The notes under the pieces were generated by a model that was not told where the DNA came from, ran no database searches, and saw only the letters and a program-made list of their open reading frames with translations. Below, one piece after another: positions 8,353 through 15,796 of a stretch of DNA of 64,000 nucleotides. Source of the DNA: Rhodoblastus sp963704565 (GTDB lineage: Bacteria; Pseudomonadota; Alphaproteobacteria; Rhizobiales; Beijerinckiaceae). Location of the stretch: assembly GCA_963704565.1 (NCBI GenBank), contig OY969917.1:2294001-2358000 (forward strand). The letters are read 5' to 3'. Every line of letters begins with the position of its first letter. Position 1 is the first letter of the stretch. A program made the translations under genes and the position numbers.

Positions 8353-8611
8353 GGGCGCGTCGAGTTCAATCCGGAGGATGGCGTGGGCGCTGGTGACAGG
8401 CGTGTAGGGCCGCGTTCGGCTCGTAGGAGACCTTCCTGCTCGGGTCGGCGACAGTCTCGTCATGAGGGGTTAGCCGCCATTGCCCTATGCAAAAATCAAG
8501 AATTTTTCACTTCGCGGAGACGCAGATAAAATAAGGCGGAAGCGCCCTTTTCAGCGGGGGGCGGCGCGAGCAAGCCTTGGCATTACGCGGTTTTGTTCCG
8601 GCGCTTGCCCG

Positions 8612-9871
8612 TCAAGATTGATGCGTAACCTCCACCGTGAGGTGTGACAGCGAGGAGAAGCGCGCGAGCCTGTTCTTGTAGTAACTGGCCTCCCGCGGTT
8701 GCGCCGTGACGACCGAAACAATCGCCCCAAGATGGCCCGGCCCCAAGCGCCAGAGGTGAAGGTCGGCGAGCTGGTCGCCGTCGCCCTCAACGGCTTGGCG
8801 CAGCTTGCTCGCCATGCTCCGGTCGGGGTTCATGTCGAGCAGGATCGCTCCGGTGTCGCGGATCAGGCCGTAAGACCAACTGGCGATGACGCAAGCCCCG
8901 ATGATACCGGCGAGCGGGTCCATCCAAAGCCAGCCAAAGGCGCGGGCCAGCAGCAGGCCGACGATGACAAGCACCGACACGGCTGCGTCGGCGATGACGT
9001 GAATTATCGCCGCTCGCATGTTGTTGTCGCGCGCGGCCGATCCTTGCGCATGTTCGTGCTCTTCAAAGACGAGCGGATAGGTGTCTTGCCCGATCCGCAC
9101 ATTTGCGGCGAAGGCGTGCGGCTCCGGAATCTCGGCAACCAACTCCAGATAGCCGCCATGATCCGTCATCGTGAAAACCTGCCGCGCACCATCAGGGCGG
9201 ACGGTTTCAATCGTTACCGCTTGCGCCGTCAAAGCGGGGCCGGTTTCGGCGCGCAGCCGGAAGCGCGGCGGCACGCCGTCCTCGAACACTTCGAGGCGCA
9301 CGACGCCGAAAGCTGTCGCGATTTCGTGCAACTCATCGTGATCTTGATGATGGTGCCCTCCGTGCGCATGCCCGTGGCTATGGCCGTGATCGTGCCCGCC
9401 GCCGCTCAGGAGCCACGCGCTCGCGATGTTGACGGCCAAGCCGAGACAGGCAATCGGAATCGCCTCGGCGAAGTGGATAGGCACCGGCGTGAAGATGCGG
9501 CTGACCAACTCGTAGCCGATCAGCAGCGCGATCATCGCGAGGATGATGGCGCTTGTGAATCCCGCAAGATCGCCGAGCTTGCCGGTGCCGAACGTGAAGT
9601 TGGGATCATTGGCGTGCTTGCGGGCGTAGGTATAAGCGAGCGCCGCGAGAAGAAGCGCGCCCGCGTGCGTGCTCATGTGCATGCCGTCGGCGACTAGGGC
9701 GATTGAACCGAACATCAGGCCGCCGACAATCTCCGCCACCATCATGACTCCGCAGAGCCAGATGACCGCCCATGTCTTGCGTTCGCTTTTTTCGTGTCCC
9801 TCGCCGAGGAACACATGGTTATGAAAGGCCGCCGCAGGGCCGCCGTCGTTCTCAATCATGGCCGTCCTCAT
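8612..9871 (-). CDS. dmeF: DmeF-type cation diffusion facilitator (Co/Ni efflux)
   Basis: This 419-residue inner-membrane metal/proton antiporter of the CDF family has six predicted membrane segments. The metal-site motifs are DGMHMSTHA in TM2 and HVIADAAVSV in TM5. A long histidine-rich cytoplasmic loop (HDHGHSHGHAHGGHHHQDHDE, about residues 162-183) is followed by an inserted soluble segment of about 100 residues. A long insert of this kind fits the DmeF branch, which is known to export cobalt and nickel. Its start overlaps the dmeR stop by ATGA, so the two are translationally coupled. The product lacks obvious defects. Location between IS91 arms suggests acquired metal tolerance. Confidence 0.92.
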   Translation of the reverse strand: MRTAMIENDGGPAAAFHNHVFLGEGHEKSERKTWAVIWLCGVMMVAEIVGGLMFGSIALVADGMHMSTHAGALLLAALAYTYARKHANDPNFTFGTGKLGDLAGFTSAIILAMIALLIGYELVSRIFTPVPIHFAEAIPIACLGLAVNIASAWLLSGGGHDHGHSHGHAHGGHHHQDHDELHEIATAFGVVRLEVFEDGVPPRFRLRAETGPALTAQAVTIETVRPDGARQVFTMTDHGGYLELVAEIPEPHAFAANVRIGQDTYPLVFEEHEHAQGSAARDNNMRAAIIHVIADAAVSVLVIVGLLLARAFGWLWMDPLAGIIGACVIASWSYGLIRDTGAILLDMNPDRSMASKLRQAVEGDGDQLADLHLWRLGPGHLGAIVSVVTAQPREASYYKNRLARFSSLSHLTVEVTHQS

Positions 9872-10146
9872 TTCAGATACGTGCGGACGACATCGAGCAA
9901 TTGCTCCGCCGCTTCGGTATTCAGGGCGTTCGGGTATTTCTCGGCATCGACGAGGTGCGTTCGCACATGATCTTCGACAACCTCAGCCATTAGACCGGCC
10001 ATGGCCCCCCGCGCTCCGGCGATGAGATGCATTACCTGTTCGCAGCCAGCCTCGCCGTCGAGCGCCCGCTCGATGGCTTCAACCTGGCCCCGGATGCGGC
10101 GCACGCGCGCCAGTAGCTTTTGTTTTTCGCGTACGGTATGTGACAT
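9868..10146 (-). CDS. dmeR: DmeR, CsoR/RcnR-family Ni/Co-responsive repressor
   Basis: This 92-residue all-helical repressor carries His3, Cys35, His60 and His64, exactly the four-ligand signature of RcnR/DmeR nickel-cobalt sensors rather than the Cys-His-Cys set of copper CsoR proteins. Members bind a G-tract flanked by an inverted repeat and release it when metal-loaded. Such a site (ATAGGGGGCTAT on this strand) lies 14 bp upstream of the ATG. The gene overlaps dmeF by four bases (ATGA), giving an autoregulated dmeRF operon. Confidence 0.93.
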   Translation of the reverse strand: MSHTVREKQKLLARVRRIRGQVEAIERALDGEAGCEQVMHLIAGARGAMAGLMAEVVEDHVRTHLVDAEKYPNALNTEAAEQLLDVVRTYLK

Positions 10147-10159
10147 GCCGCCTTATCGC

Positions 10160-10171
10160 ATAGCCCCCTAT
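10160..10171 (-). promoter_or_regulatory. Likely DmeR operator
   Basis: On the minus strand the site reads ATAGGGGGCTAT: an ATAG/CTAT inverted repeat around a G-tract, the form of RcnR/DmeR type operators. It sits between the dmeR start codon and upstream AT-rich sequence (TATAGGAT at about 10171-10178) that could be the -10 region. Binding there would block transcription of dmeRF. Confidence 0.65.
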
Positions 10172-10455
10172 CCTATACAAGCATCACCGTTGACAATCGC
10201 GTCGTCGAAACCAATGACGGCTTTCCGACGAGCACGCGGATCATCTCATTCGAAACCGAATTTCCGCACTTGGGCGCATTCCTGCCCTTACCGGTGGCAC
10301 CCATCGCCGTCCGCTTTCCGCCGGTGGACTAAACCGCTTCGCGGTAGCGGCGGCGAGACGCGGCGAGATACGTGATCGTGCAAGACCTGATGCGCTGAGC
10401 CTGACCTGTCTCAAGATCGTGGGGTTCAACCCCATGCGAGACAGGAGCTTTCGCG

Positions 10456-11331
10456 ATGATCGACAAGCCAAACAGCCCGTTGCGCCAACGCATGATCGAG
10501 GACATGACGGCGCGCCGCTTCCAAGAGAAGGTTCAGAAGGATTACCTCCGCCACGTGCGGAACTTCGCGGTCTTTCTCGGCCGTTCGCCGGACGCCGCCA
10601 CGGCTGAGGACGTTCGGCTCTTTCAGCTGCATATGGCCAATCGGCAGATCGGCGCGCCGACCATCAACGCCGCCGTCGCCGCGCTGCGGTTCTTCTTCAA
10701 CGTCACGCTCGAACGGCCTGAACTCGCCCGCCATCTCGCTGGCGTGCATAAGCCGCGCAGGGCGCCGGTGGTGCTGAACCAGGAGGAGGTGGCCCGCCTC
10801 CTCGAAGCCGCGCCCGGCCTCAAGTACAAGGCCGCCTTCGGCGTCGCCTATGGCGCGGGATTGCGCGTCTCCGAGGTCGTGGCGCTCAAGGTGTCGGACA
10901 TCGACAGCAAGCGCATGACCTTGCGGGTCGAGCAGGGCAAGGGTCAGCGCGACCGCTATGTCATGCTCTCGCCGCAACTGCTCGAATGGCTGCGCGACTG
11001 GTGGCGGGCGGCGCGGCCCCAGGCCTGGCTGTTTCCCGGGCAGAACCCGGTCAACCCGATGTCGGCGCGCCAGTTGAGCCGCGTTGTGCGCGAAACGGCG
11101 CGGACAGCTGGCATCGCCAAGCGCGTGTCGCCCCACACCCTGCGGCACAGCTTCGCCACCCATCTGCTCGAACAGAACGTCGACATCCGCGTCATCCAGG
11201 TCCTGCTCGGACACGCCAAGCTGGAGACGACGGCGCTTTACACCCGCGTCGCCGTCAACACGATCCGCGACGTCACCAGCCCGCTGGAAAAGCTCACCGC
11301 GAACCTCACCGGGCGCGCGCCGCCCGTTTGA
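10456..11331 (+). CDS. Tyrosine recombinase accompanying IS91 transposase (right copy)
   Basis: The 291-residue protein is identical to the left-copy recombinase apart from four substitutions in the first 45 residues (Ile14, Gln23, Leu31, Gly42 here). The catalytic residues in AGLRVSEV, HTLRHSF, LLGHAKLETT and the Tyr of ALYTRV are intact. Upstream lies a hairpin with GTGGGGTTCAACCCCA (about 10419-10434), also conserved in the left copy, which may be a promoter-proximal terminator or a recombinase site. Confidence 0.92.
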   Translation: MIDKPNSPLRQRMIEDMTARRFQEKVQKDYLRHVRNFAVFLGRSPDAATAEDVRLFQLHMANRQIGAPTINAAVAALRFFFNVTLERPELARHLAGVHKPRRAPVVLNQEEVARLLEAAPGLKYKAAFGVAYGAGLRVSEVVALKVSDIDSKRMTLRVEQGKGQRDRYVMLSPQLLEWLRDWWRAARPQAWLFPGQNPVNPMSARQLSRVVRETARTAGIAKRVSPHTLRHSFATHLLEQNVDIRVIQVLLGHAKLETTALYTRVAVNTIRDVTSPLEKLTANLTGRAPPV

Positions 11332-11341
11332 CGCACGCCGC

Positions 11342-12547
11342 ATGCCGCGGCCTCATCTTGAAGTCGCCGACATTTTTCACGCCCATGGCGCGGACTGGCG
11401 CAAGGCCAACGCTGGCCATGTCAGCCTCGCCCAATTGAAGGCGATGTCGGCGATCGAAAACTGCCGCACCTCCGCGCTCGGCGGTCATGTCGAGCGCTGC
11501 GAGGACTGCGCGCACACGCGCATCTCCTATAACTCCTGCCGCAACCGCCATTGTCCCAAGTGTCAGGCCGCCGCCGCCCGACAATGGCTGGCCGAACGAG
11601 AAGCCGAACTGCTGCCGGCTCCCTATTTCCACGTCGTCTTCACCGTGCCGGCCGCGGTCGCGGCGATCGCTTTCCAGAACAAGGCCGTCGTCTACGATCT
11701 GCTGTTCAAGGCGGCGGCCGAGACCCTGACCACCATCGCCGCCGATCCCAAACATCTCGGCGCCCGCATCGGCCTCACCGCAGTGCTGCACACATGGGGC
11801 TCGGCGCTGACCCATCATCCCCATGTCCACATCATCGTTCCCGGCGGCGGCCTGTCGCCGGACGGAGCGCGCTGGATCGCCTGCAAGCCCGGTTTCTTCC
11901 TGTCGGTGCGCGTGCTCTCGCGCTTGTTCCGACGGCTGTTCCTCGAAGGCCTCGCCGTGCTTCAAAAGGCCGGCCGCCTGGTCTTCTTCGGCGATCTCGC
12001 GCCGCTTTCCGACAGTGAGGCTTTCGCCGCCGCCCTCGCGCCCCTGCGTCACTCCGAATGGGTCGTTTACGCCAAGCGGCCCTTCGCCGGGCCGAAGGCT
12101 GTGCTCGCCTATTTGTCGCGCTACACCCATCGGGTCGCCATCTCGAACTCCCGGCTCGTCGCGCTCGACAATGCGGGCGTCACCTTCAAATGGAAAGATT
12201 ATCGGATCAAGGAAGGCGACCGGCTCAAGACCATGACGCTCGACGGGCCTGAGTTCATCCGCCGGTTTCTCATGCATGTGCTGCCGAGCGGCTTTCACCG
12301 CATCCGCCACTACGGCCTGTTCGCCAGCGCGGCGCGCGCCCGCAATATCGAGCGCGCCCGCGCGTTACTGGCCGTCGCCGAGACCCCGCCGCAACAACAG
12401 CCCGAGACGGATGGCGACGCCGATCCCGTTGACGGCGCGCACAAATGCCCCTGCTGCGGCGGCCGGATGATCATCATCGAGACGTTCGAAGGCGTGCGCC
12501 CCGCCCGACCGGGCTCGCCCTGTCGGATCAGGATCGACACCTCATGA
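11342..12547 (+). CDS. IS91-family HUH/Y2 transposase (right copy)
   Basis: This 401-residue protein has the same architecture as the left copy: N-terminal cysteine zinc site, HPHVHIIV HUH motif, YLSRY double tyrosine and C-terminal CPCCGGRM. Differences cluster in one stretch (AVLQKAGRLVFFGDLAPLSDSEAF here against ATLNAAGRLTF... on the left). It begins 10 bp after the recombinase stop and ends in an ATGA overlap with the small ORF. The extended frame back to 11084 only overlaps the recombinase and is rejected as a start. Confidence 0.92.
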   Translation: MPRPHLEVADIFHAHGADWRKANAGHVSLAQLKAMSAIENCRTSALGGHVERCEDCAHTRISYNSCRNRHCPKCQAAAARQWLAEREAELLPAPYFHVVFTVPAAVAAIAFQNKAVVYDLLFKAAAETLTTIAADPKHLGARIGLTAVLHTWGSALTHHPHVHIIVPGGGLSPDGARWIACKPGFFLSVRVLSRLFRRLFLEGLAVLQKAGRLVFFGDLAPLSDSEAFAAALAPLRHSEWVVYAKRPFAGPKAVLAYLSRYTHRVAISNSRLVALDNAGVTFKWKDYRIKEGDRLKTMTLDGPEFIRRFLMHVLPSGFHRIRHYGLFASAARARNIERARALLAVAETPPQQQPETDGDADPVDGAHKCPCCGGRMIIIETFEGVRPARPGSPCRIRIDTS

Positions 12548-12789
12548 CCATCATGACGCCGTTTCCAGCTTCCCAGTTCTGCTTGCCTTCGCCGCCGGCT
12601 TCGTCCTGGCGCTGGGCCGCCGTACCCGAAACACCCGCCCGAAGGCGGTCCAACCCTACGACTTTTCGAAAAACCCACGCCCAGCTCAGCCAAACTGCCT
12701 CTTCGCCGCACATCAAATCGTCAGACGCCGGCGCCAGCGTGCGAAACGAACACCGCTTTGCGCTAACCGCCGCCTTCAAATCCCCATAG
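12544..12789 (+). CDS. Small ORF downstream of IS91 transposase (right copy), unknown
   Basis: The 81-residue ORF starts ATGACC inside the transposase stop (ATGA). It matches the left-copy ORF (4995-5237) in frame, position and scattered residues but is only about half identical, far less than the adjacent genes. It has no recognised domain, no signal peptide and no membrane segment. Retained frame hints at coding; the high rate of amino-acid change argues for weak constraint. Confidence 0.4.
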   Translation: MTIMTPFPASQFCLPSPPASSWRWAAVPETPARRRSNPTTFRKTHAQLSQTASSPHIKSSDAGASVRNEHRFALTAAFKSP

Positions 12790-12843
12790 CGAGCCCCGCG
12801 GCAAACCGAGCCCTTCCGTCCCGCGGTTTCCTCCCACGGAGGC

Positions 12844-12900
12844 TTTCGGGCGCCGGCCCCGCGGCGACCCGATCACGCGTGTGGGGGCCGGCGACCGAAA
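12844..12900. other. Terminal stem-loop of right IS91 copy (possible oriIS)
   Basis: A 17-bp inverted repeat with one mismatch (12844-12860 with 12884-12900) corresponds to the perfect stem in the left copy. It lies about 58 bp inside the outer terminus. Conservation of the stem while flanking bases differ supports a structural role such as the initiation end for rolling-circle transposition. Confidence 0.55.
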
Positions 12901-12954
12901 CCCTTCACATTTTGGGTCATTCACAGCCGGGAGCCAAGCGTCAGATTTCGACCA

Positions 12955-13899
12955 CTAGATTCCCTCGTCGTGGCCGTCGTGGATGTTCCCGTTGCCGCTG
13001 AGCGCCGCGCGGCGTTTGCTCAGTTCCGTTCCGGCATGGTCCATGAAGGCGCGCACGCGGGCGGCGTGGCGCAGGTCGGGATGGGTGAGGAGCCAGAGCA
13101 CGGCGCCGCGTCCGCCCATAGGCTCGTCGGTGCAGACCAGTTCGGGATGCTGGTCGCCGATGAAGCGCGGCAGAAAGCCGATCCCCACCCCCTGCGCGAT
13201 ACATTGCGCGATGCCGACCGTGGTGTTGCAGCGCATGGCGATGCGCTGCGGCGGGATTTCCTTCTCGATCCAATCGAACACGTCCACGCCGCCGAAATGT
13301 TCGTTGAAGCCGATATAATCGTGGCTTTCGTCGGCGAGATCGAAACCGAACTCATAAAGCTGACGCGAAACATAACGGCCCCAGACCGACGAGCCGATGC
13401 GGCGCCCCACCAGCGTTTCCGGCGGCGCATAGGTCGAGCGGATGGCGATGTCGGCGTCGCGGCGCGAGAGATTGAGCGGCTGGCCGGTCACCAGCACGTC
13501 GAGCTGAATCTCGGGAAAAGCCTTGCGGAAGCTCGCCAGAATCGGCGCCAGAACGTAACTGAACAGAGCGTCGTTGGTGGTGAGCCGCAACAGGCCGGAA
13601 GGTTTTTCGTCACGGCCCGCGATGCGCCGCTCGAAATCCATCACGTCGCGGCCCATGCGTTCGGCGAGCGCGACCATTTCCTGGCCGGCGGCGGTGGCCG
13701 AATAGCCGTTGCGCGAGCGCTCGAACAATTTCGCGCCGATCATCGCCTCAAGCGCGCCGAGCCGACGGAAAACCGTCGAATGATTGAGATTGAGCGCCGA
13801 GGCCGCGCCAACGAGGGAGCCGGATTCCGCAATCCCGCGCACCAGACGAAAATCGTCCCAACTGATCCAATTCATGGCTTCAAAATGGGTCGATTCCAC
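12955..13899 (-). CDS. LysR-family transcriptional regulator
   Basis: The 314-residue protein has an N-terminal winged helix-turn-helix (DDFRLVRGIAESGSLVGAAS through LGALEAMIGAKLFERS, residues about 16-70) and a LysR substrate-binding domain. A second ATG at 13875 (MNWISWDDF) would give 306 residues and is equally plausible. The sequence resembles LysR members with the LNLNHSTVFRRL recognition helix. The stop codon TAG lies in the CTAG shared with the IS91 terminus, so the final residues may be changed relative to the ancestral gene. It is separated by 24 bp from the Sua5-type gene, and both read the same way. The effector and target genes cannot be told. Confidence 0.88.
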   Translation of the reverse strand: MESTHFEAMNWISWDDFRLVRGIAESGSLVGAASALNLNHSTVFRRLGALEAMIGAKLFERSRNGYSATAAGQEMVALAERMGRDVMDFERRIAGRDEKPSGLLRLTTNDALFSYVLAPILASFRKAFPEIQLDVLVTGQPLNLSRRDADIAIRSTYAPPETLVGRRIGSSVWGRYVSRQLYEFGFDLADESHDYIGFNEHFGGVDVFDWIEKEIPPQRIAMRCNTTVGIAQCIAQGVGIGFLPRFIGDQHPELVCTDEPMGGRGAVLWLLTHPDLRHAARVRAFMDHAGTELSKRRAALSGNGNIHDGHDEGI

Positions 13900-13923
13900 A
13901 AAAAGCGCAAGATTTGCTCTTTT

Positions 13924-14910
13924 TCAGCCGCGCGGCGCGGCGGCGCGGCGCAGCCGGTCGTTGATCGCCTCGCCGAGATCGGCGTCGGGAATGGGCGCGA
14001 CCGCGATTTTTTTGGCGCCCTCGGCGTCGAGCGCCCGCAACATGGAAAAGAGATTGGCCGCCGCCTCGGTCAGATCGCCGCGCGGCGAGAGGTCCAGCAC
14101 TTTCCCCCGCACGCCGTGGAACCGTCCGCCGAAATCGAGACCCGCTTCGCCGTCCTCAAGATCTTGCGCGTCGAGGCGCACCGCGGCGCGCGGCGCGTAA
14201 TGCGACGCCAGCATGCCCGGCGCCAAGATTGGACCCACTTCCGGCCCCGCTTCGGCTTCGGCGAGGGTTTCGCCCAGAACGCGCTCGATCTCGACCCGAG
14301 ACACGCCGCCGGGGCGCAGCAGGCGCGGCGTGTCGTCGAGCAGCGAGAGAATGGTCGATTCGACCCCGACCGGGCAGGCGCCGCCATTGAGCACGGCGTC
14401 GATCCGACCGTCGAGATCGGCCAGCACATGGACGGGCGTCGAGGGGCTGACATGGCCCGAGAGATTGGCCGAGGGCGCCGCCACGGGACCGCCGGCCGCC
14501 GCGATCGCGCCGCGCGTCAAAGCATTGGCCGGAACGCGCAAGGCGACGCTGTCGAGTCCCGCCCGCGCCAGATCGCAGACGCTGGCGCCGGGCGCCAATG
14601 GCAGAACCAGAGTGAGCGGCCCCGGCCAGAAAGCCTCGGCCAGTTTTTCCGCGCGCGAGTCGAAAATTCCCTCGCGCCGCGCCGAGGCCACATCGGCGAC
14701 ATGGGCGATCAAGGGATTGAAGCTGGGCCGCCCCTTCGCGCGATAAATCGCCGCGACGGCGCGCGGGTCGGCGGCGAGGCCGCCCAGCCCGTAAACCGTC
14801 TCGGTCGGCAATGCGACCAGCCCCCCGGCGCGCAAAATCGCCGCGGCTTGCGCGATTCCCGCCGGCCCCGGCGACAAGAACCGGGTGACCCGCTTGTCTT
14901 CTTGCTGCAA
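13924..14910 (-). CDS. L-threonylcarbamoyladenylate synthase (Sua5/YrdC/YwlC type)
   Basis: At 328 residues this is the long Sua5 form: an N-terminal YrdC domain (about residues 10-205) plus a C-terminal Sua5 domain. It makes threonylcarbamoyl-AMP from threonine, bicarbonate and ATP, the first step of t6A modification of ANN-decoding tRNAs. Visible motifs are GGLVALPTETVYGLGG near residue 30, KGRPSFNPL (the KxR...N set), AAPSANLSGHVSPS near 145 and STILSL. The ATG start gives MQQEDKRVTRFLSPG. It is divergent from the enoyl-CoA hydratase gene. Elsewhere in the phylum the name tsaC is used for the short form. Confidence 0.93.
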   Translation of the reverse strand: MQQEDKRVTRFLSPGPAGIAQAAAILRAGGLVALPTETVYGLGGLAADPRAVAAIYRAKGRPSFNPLIAHVADVASARREGIFDSRAEKLAEAFWPGPLTLVLPLAPGASVCDLARAGLDSVALRVPANALTRGAIAAAGGPVAAPSANLSGHVSPSTPVHVLADLDGRIDAVLNGGACPVGVESTILSLLDDTPRLLRPGGVSRVEIERVLGETLAEAEAGPEVGPILAPGMLASHYAPRAAVRLDAQDLEDGEAGLDFGGRFHGVRGKVLDLSPRGDLTEAAANLFSMLRALDAEGAKKIAVAPIPDADLGEAINDRLRRAAAPRG

Positions 14911-14943
14911 TAGGCCAATCCTGCTTGACGCAGTCGGGGCATT

Positions 14944-14961
14944 TAGTTCATATATAAACTA
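14944..14961. promoter_or_regulatory. AT-rich 18-bp palindrome in a divergent promoter region
   Basis: The site reads TAGTTCATATATAAACTA, with 16 of 18 positions symmetric, between the Sua5-type gene and the enoyl-CoA hydratase gene. Its size and symmetry fit an operator for a MarR- or TetR-class repressor. It stands out from the surrounding high-GC DNA. No regulator is identified. Confidence 0.4.
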
Positions 14962-15039
14962 TTTTCCCATCCCGCTTGCGGATGCACATGACATTGGCGC
15001 ACGCGCCGATCAAGGACAATGGACGAACGGGAGGCGGTG

Positions 15040-15780
15040 ATGTCGGATGTCGAGGTCATAAGGGCGGGCGGCGTACTGGAAGTGACGCTGAACCGGCCGG
15101 CCAAGAAAAACGCTTTGACCAATTCCATGTATCGCGCGCTGAATATCGCCCTGCGCGAGGCCGAGCACGACCCGGCGATCGGCGCGGTTCTGATCGGCGG
15201 CGCGGGCGGGGTCTTCTCCGCCGGCAACGACATCGGCGATTTCGTCGCCGCCGTCCAGGGCGGGGAAATGGTCGGCGCCGATTTCGTGCGCAAGATCGCC
15301 GCGTTTTCCAAGCCTCTGGTCGCGGCGGTCGATGGCCTGGCGGTCGGCATCGGCTGCACCATGCTGCTGCATTGCGATCTTGTCTATGCGACGCCCGAAT
15401 CGCGCTTCTCGCTGCCTTTCGTCGATCTCGGCCTCCTGCCCGAGGCCGGCGCCTCGCTGCTGCTGCCGCGCCGGGTCGGGATGGCGCGCGCCAGCGCCTG
15501 GCTCCTCGCCGGCGAAAGTTTTGGGGCCGACGAGGCCTTGGCCGCCGGGCTGCTGAACGCCACGGTCGCGAAAGACGCCCTGATGGCCACGGCGCGGGAA
15601 AAGGCGGCGCAACTCGCGGCCAAGCCGCGCACCGCCTTGATGGCGGCGCGGAAATTCCTGCGCGGCGACAAGGAGGAAGTTTTGGCCCGGATCGAGGCCG
15701 AACTCGACGCCTTCCACAGGGCCCTGGCCTCGCCCGAAGCGAGGGCCGCGCTCACGGCCTTCCTCAACAAGGGCAAGTGA
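15040..15780 (+). CDS. Enoyl-CoA hydratase/isomerase family protein
   Basis: This crotonase-fold protein is 246 residues from the ATG at 15040, which has GGGAGG about six bases upstream; an ATG at 15019 adds seven residues but lacks such a site. The oxyanion-hole segments are SAGNDIGDF (about residue 62) and AVDGLAVGIGCTMLLHCD (about 99). The catalytic region FVDLGLLPEAGAS carries a glutamate at the position expected for hydratases. It hydrates or isomerises enoyl-CoA in fatty-acid or aromatic catabolism; the substrate is unknown. It is followed after 16 bp by an SDR gene, likely one operon. Confidence 0.9.
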   Translation: MSDVEVIRAGGVLEVTLNRPAKKNALTNSMYRALNIALREAEHDPAIGAVLIGGAGGVFSAGNDIGDFVAAVQGGEMVGADFVRKIAAFSKPLVAAVDGLAVGIGCTMLLHCDLVYATPESRFSLPFVDLGLLPEAGASLLLPRRVGMARASAWLLAGESFGADEALAAGLLNATVAKDALMATAREKAAQLAAKPRTALMAARKFLRGDKEEVLARIEAELDAFHRALASPEARAALTAFLNKGK

Positions 15781-15796
15781 GACAGAGGAGGACATC

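Larger units (their letters stand above)
4828..12958. mobile_element. Putative composite transposon: two inverted IS91-type copies around dodecin and dmeRF
   Basis: Two copies of the same about 2.63-kb element lie in inverted, outward-reading orientation at 4828-7456 and 10326-12958. Homology stops abruptly at the inner edges (GGACTAAACC at 10326; its complement ends at 7456) and at the outer CTAGTGGT/ACCACTAG ends. The 2.87 kb between them carries dodecin, an 89-residue unknown, dmeF and dmeR. IS91 elements move by rolling-circle replication and can mobilise neighbouring DNA by one-ended transposition. Whether this block ever moved as a unit is inference. Confidence 0.6.
10326..12958 (+). 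mobile_element. IS91-family element, right copy
   Basis: This is the mirror image of the left copy, with recombinase, transposase, small ORF and terminal stem-loop in the same order and spacing. The inner end starts GGACTAAACCGCTTCGCGG. The outer end ACCACTAG overlaps the stop codon of the neighbouring lysR-type gene. Identity with the left copy is nearly complete from about 10624 to 11860 and clearly lower on both sides. Confidence 0.85.

Noticed and set aside
10456..11331. Phage integrase indicating a prophage or genomic island
   Set aside because: It occurs in both IS91 arms at the same position beside the transposase, so it belongs to the element; no phage genes or attachment site were seen.
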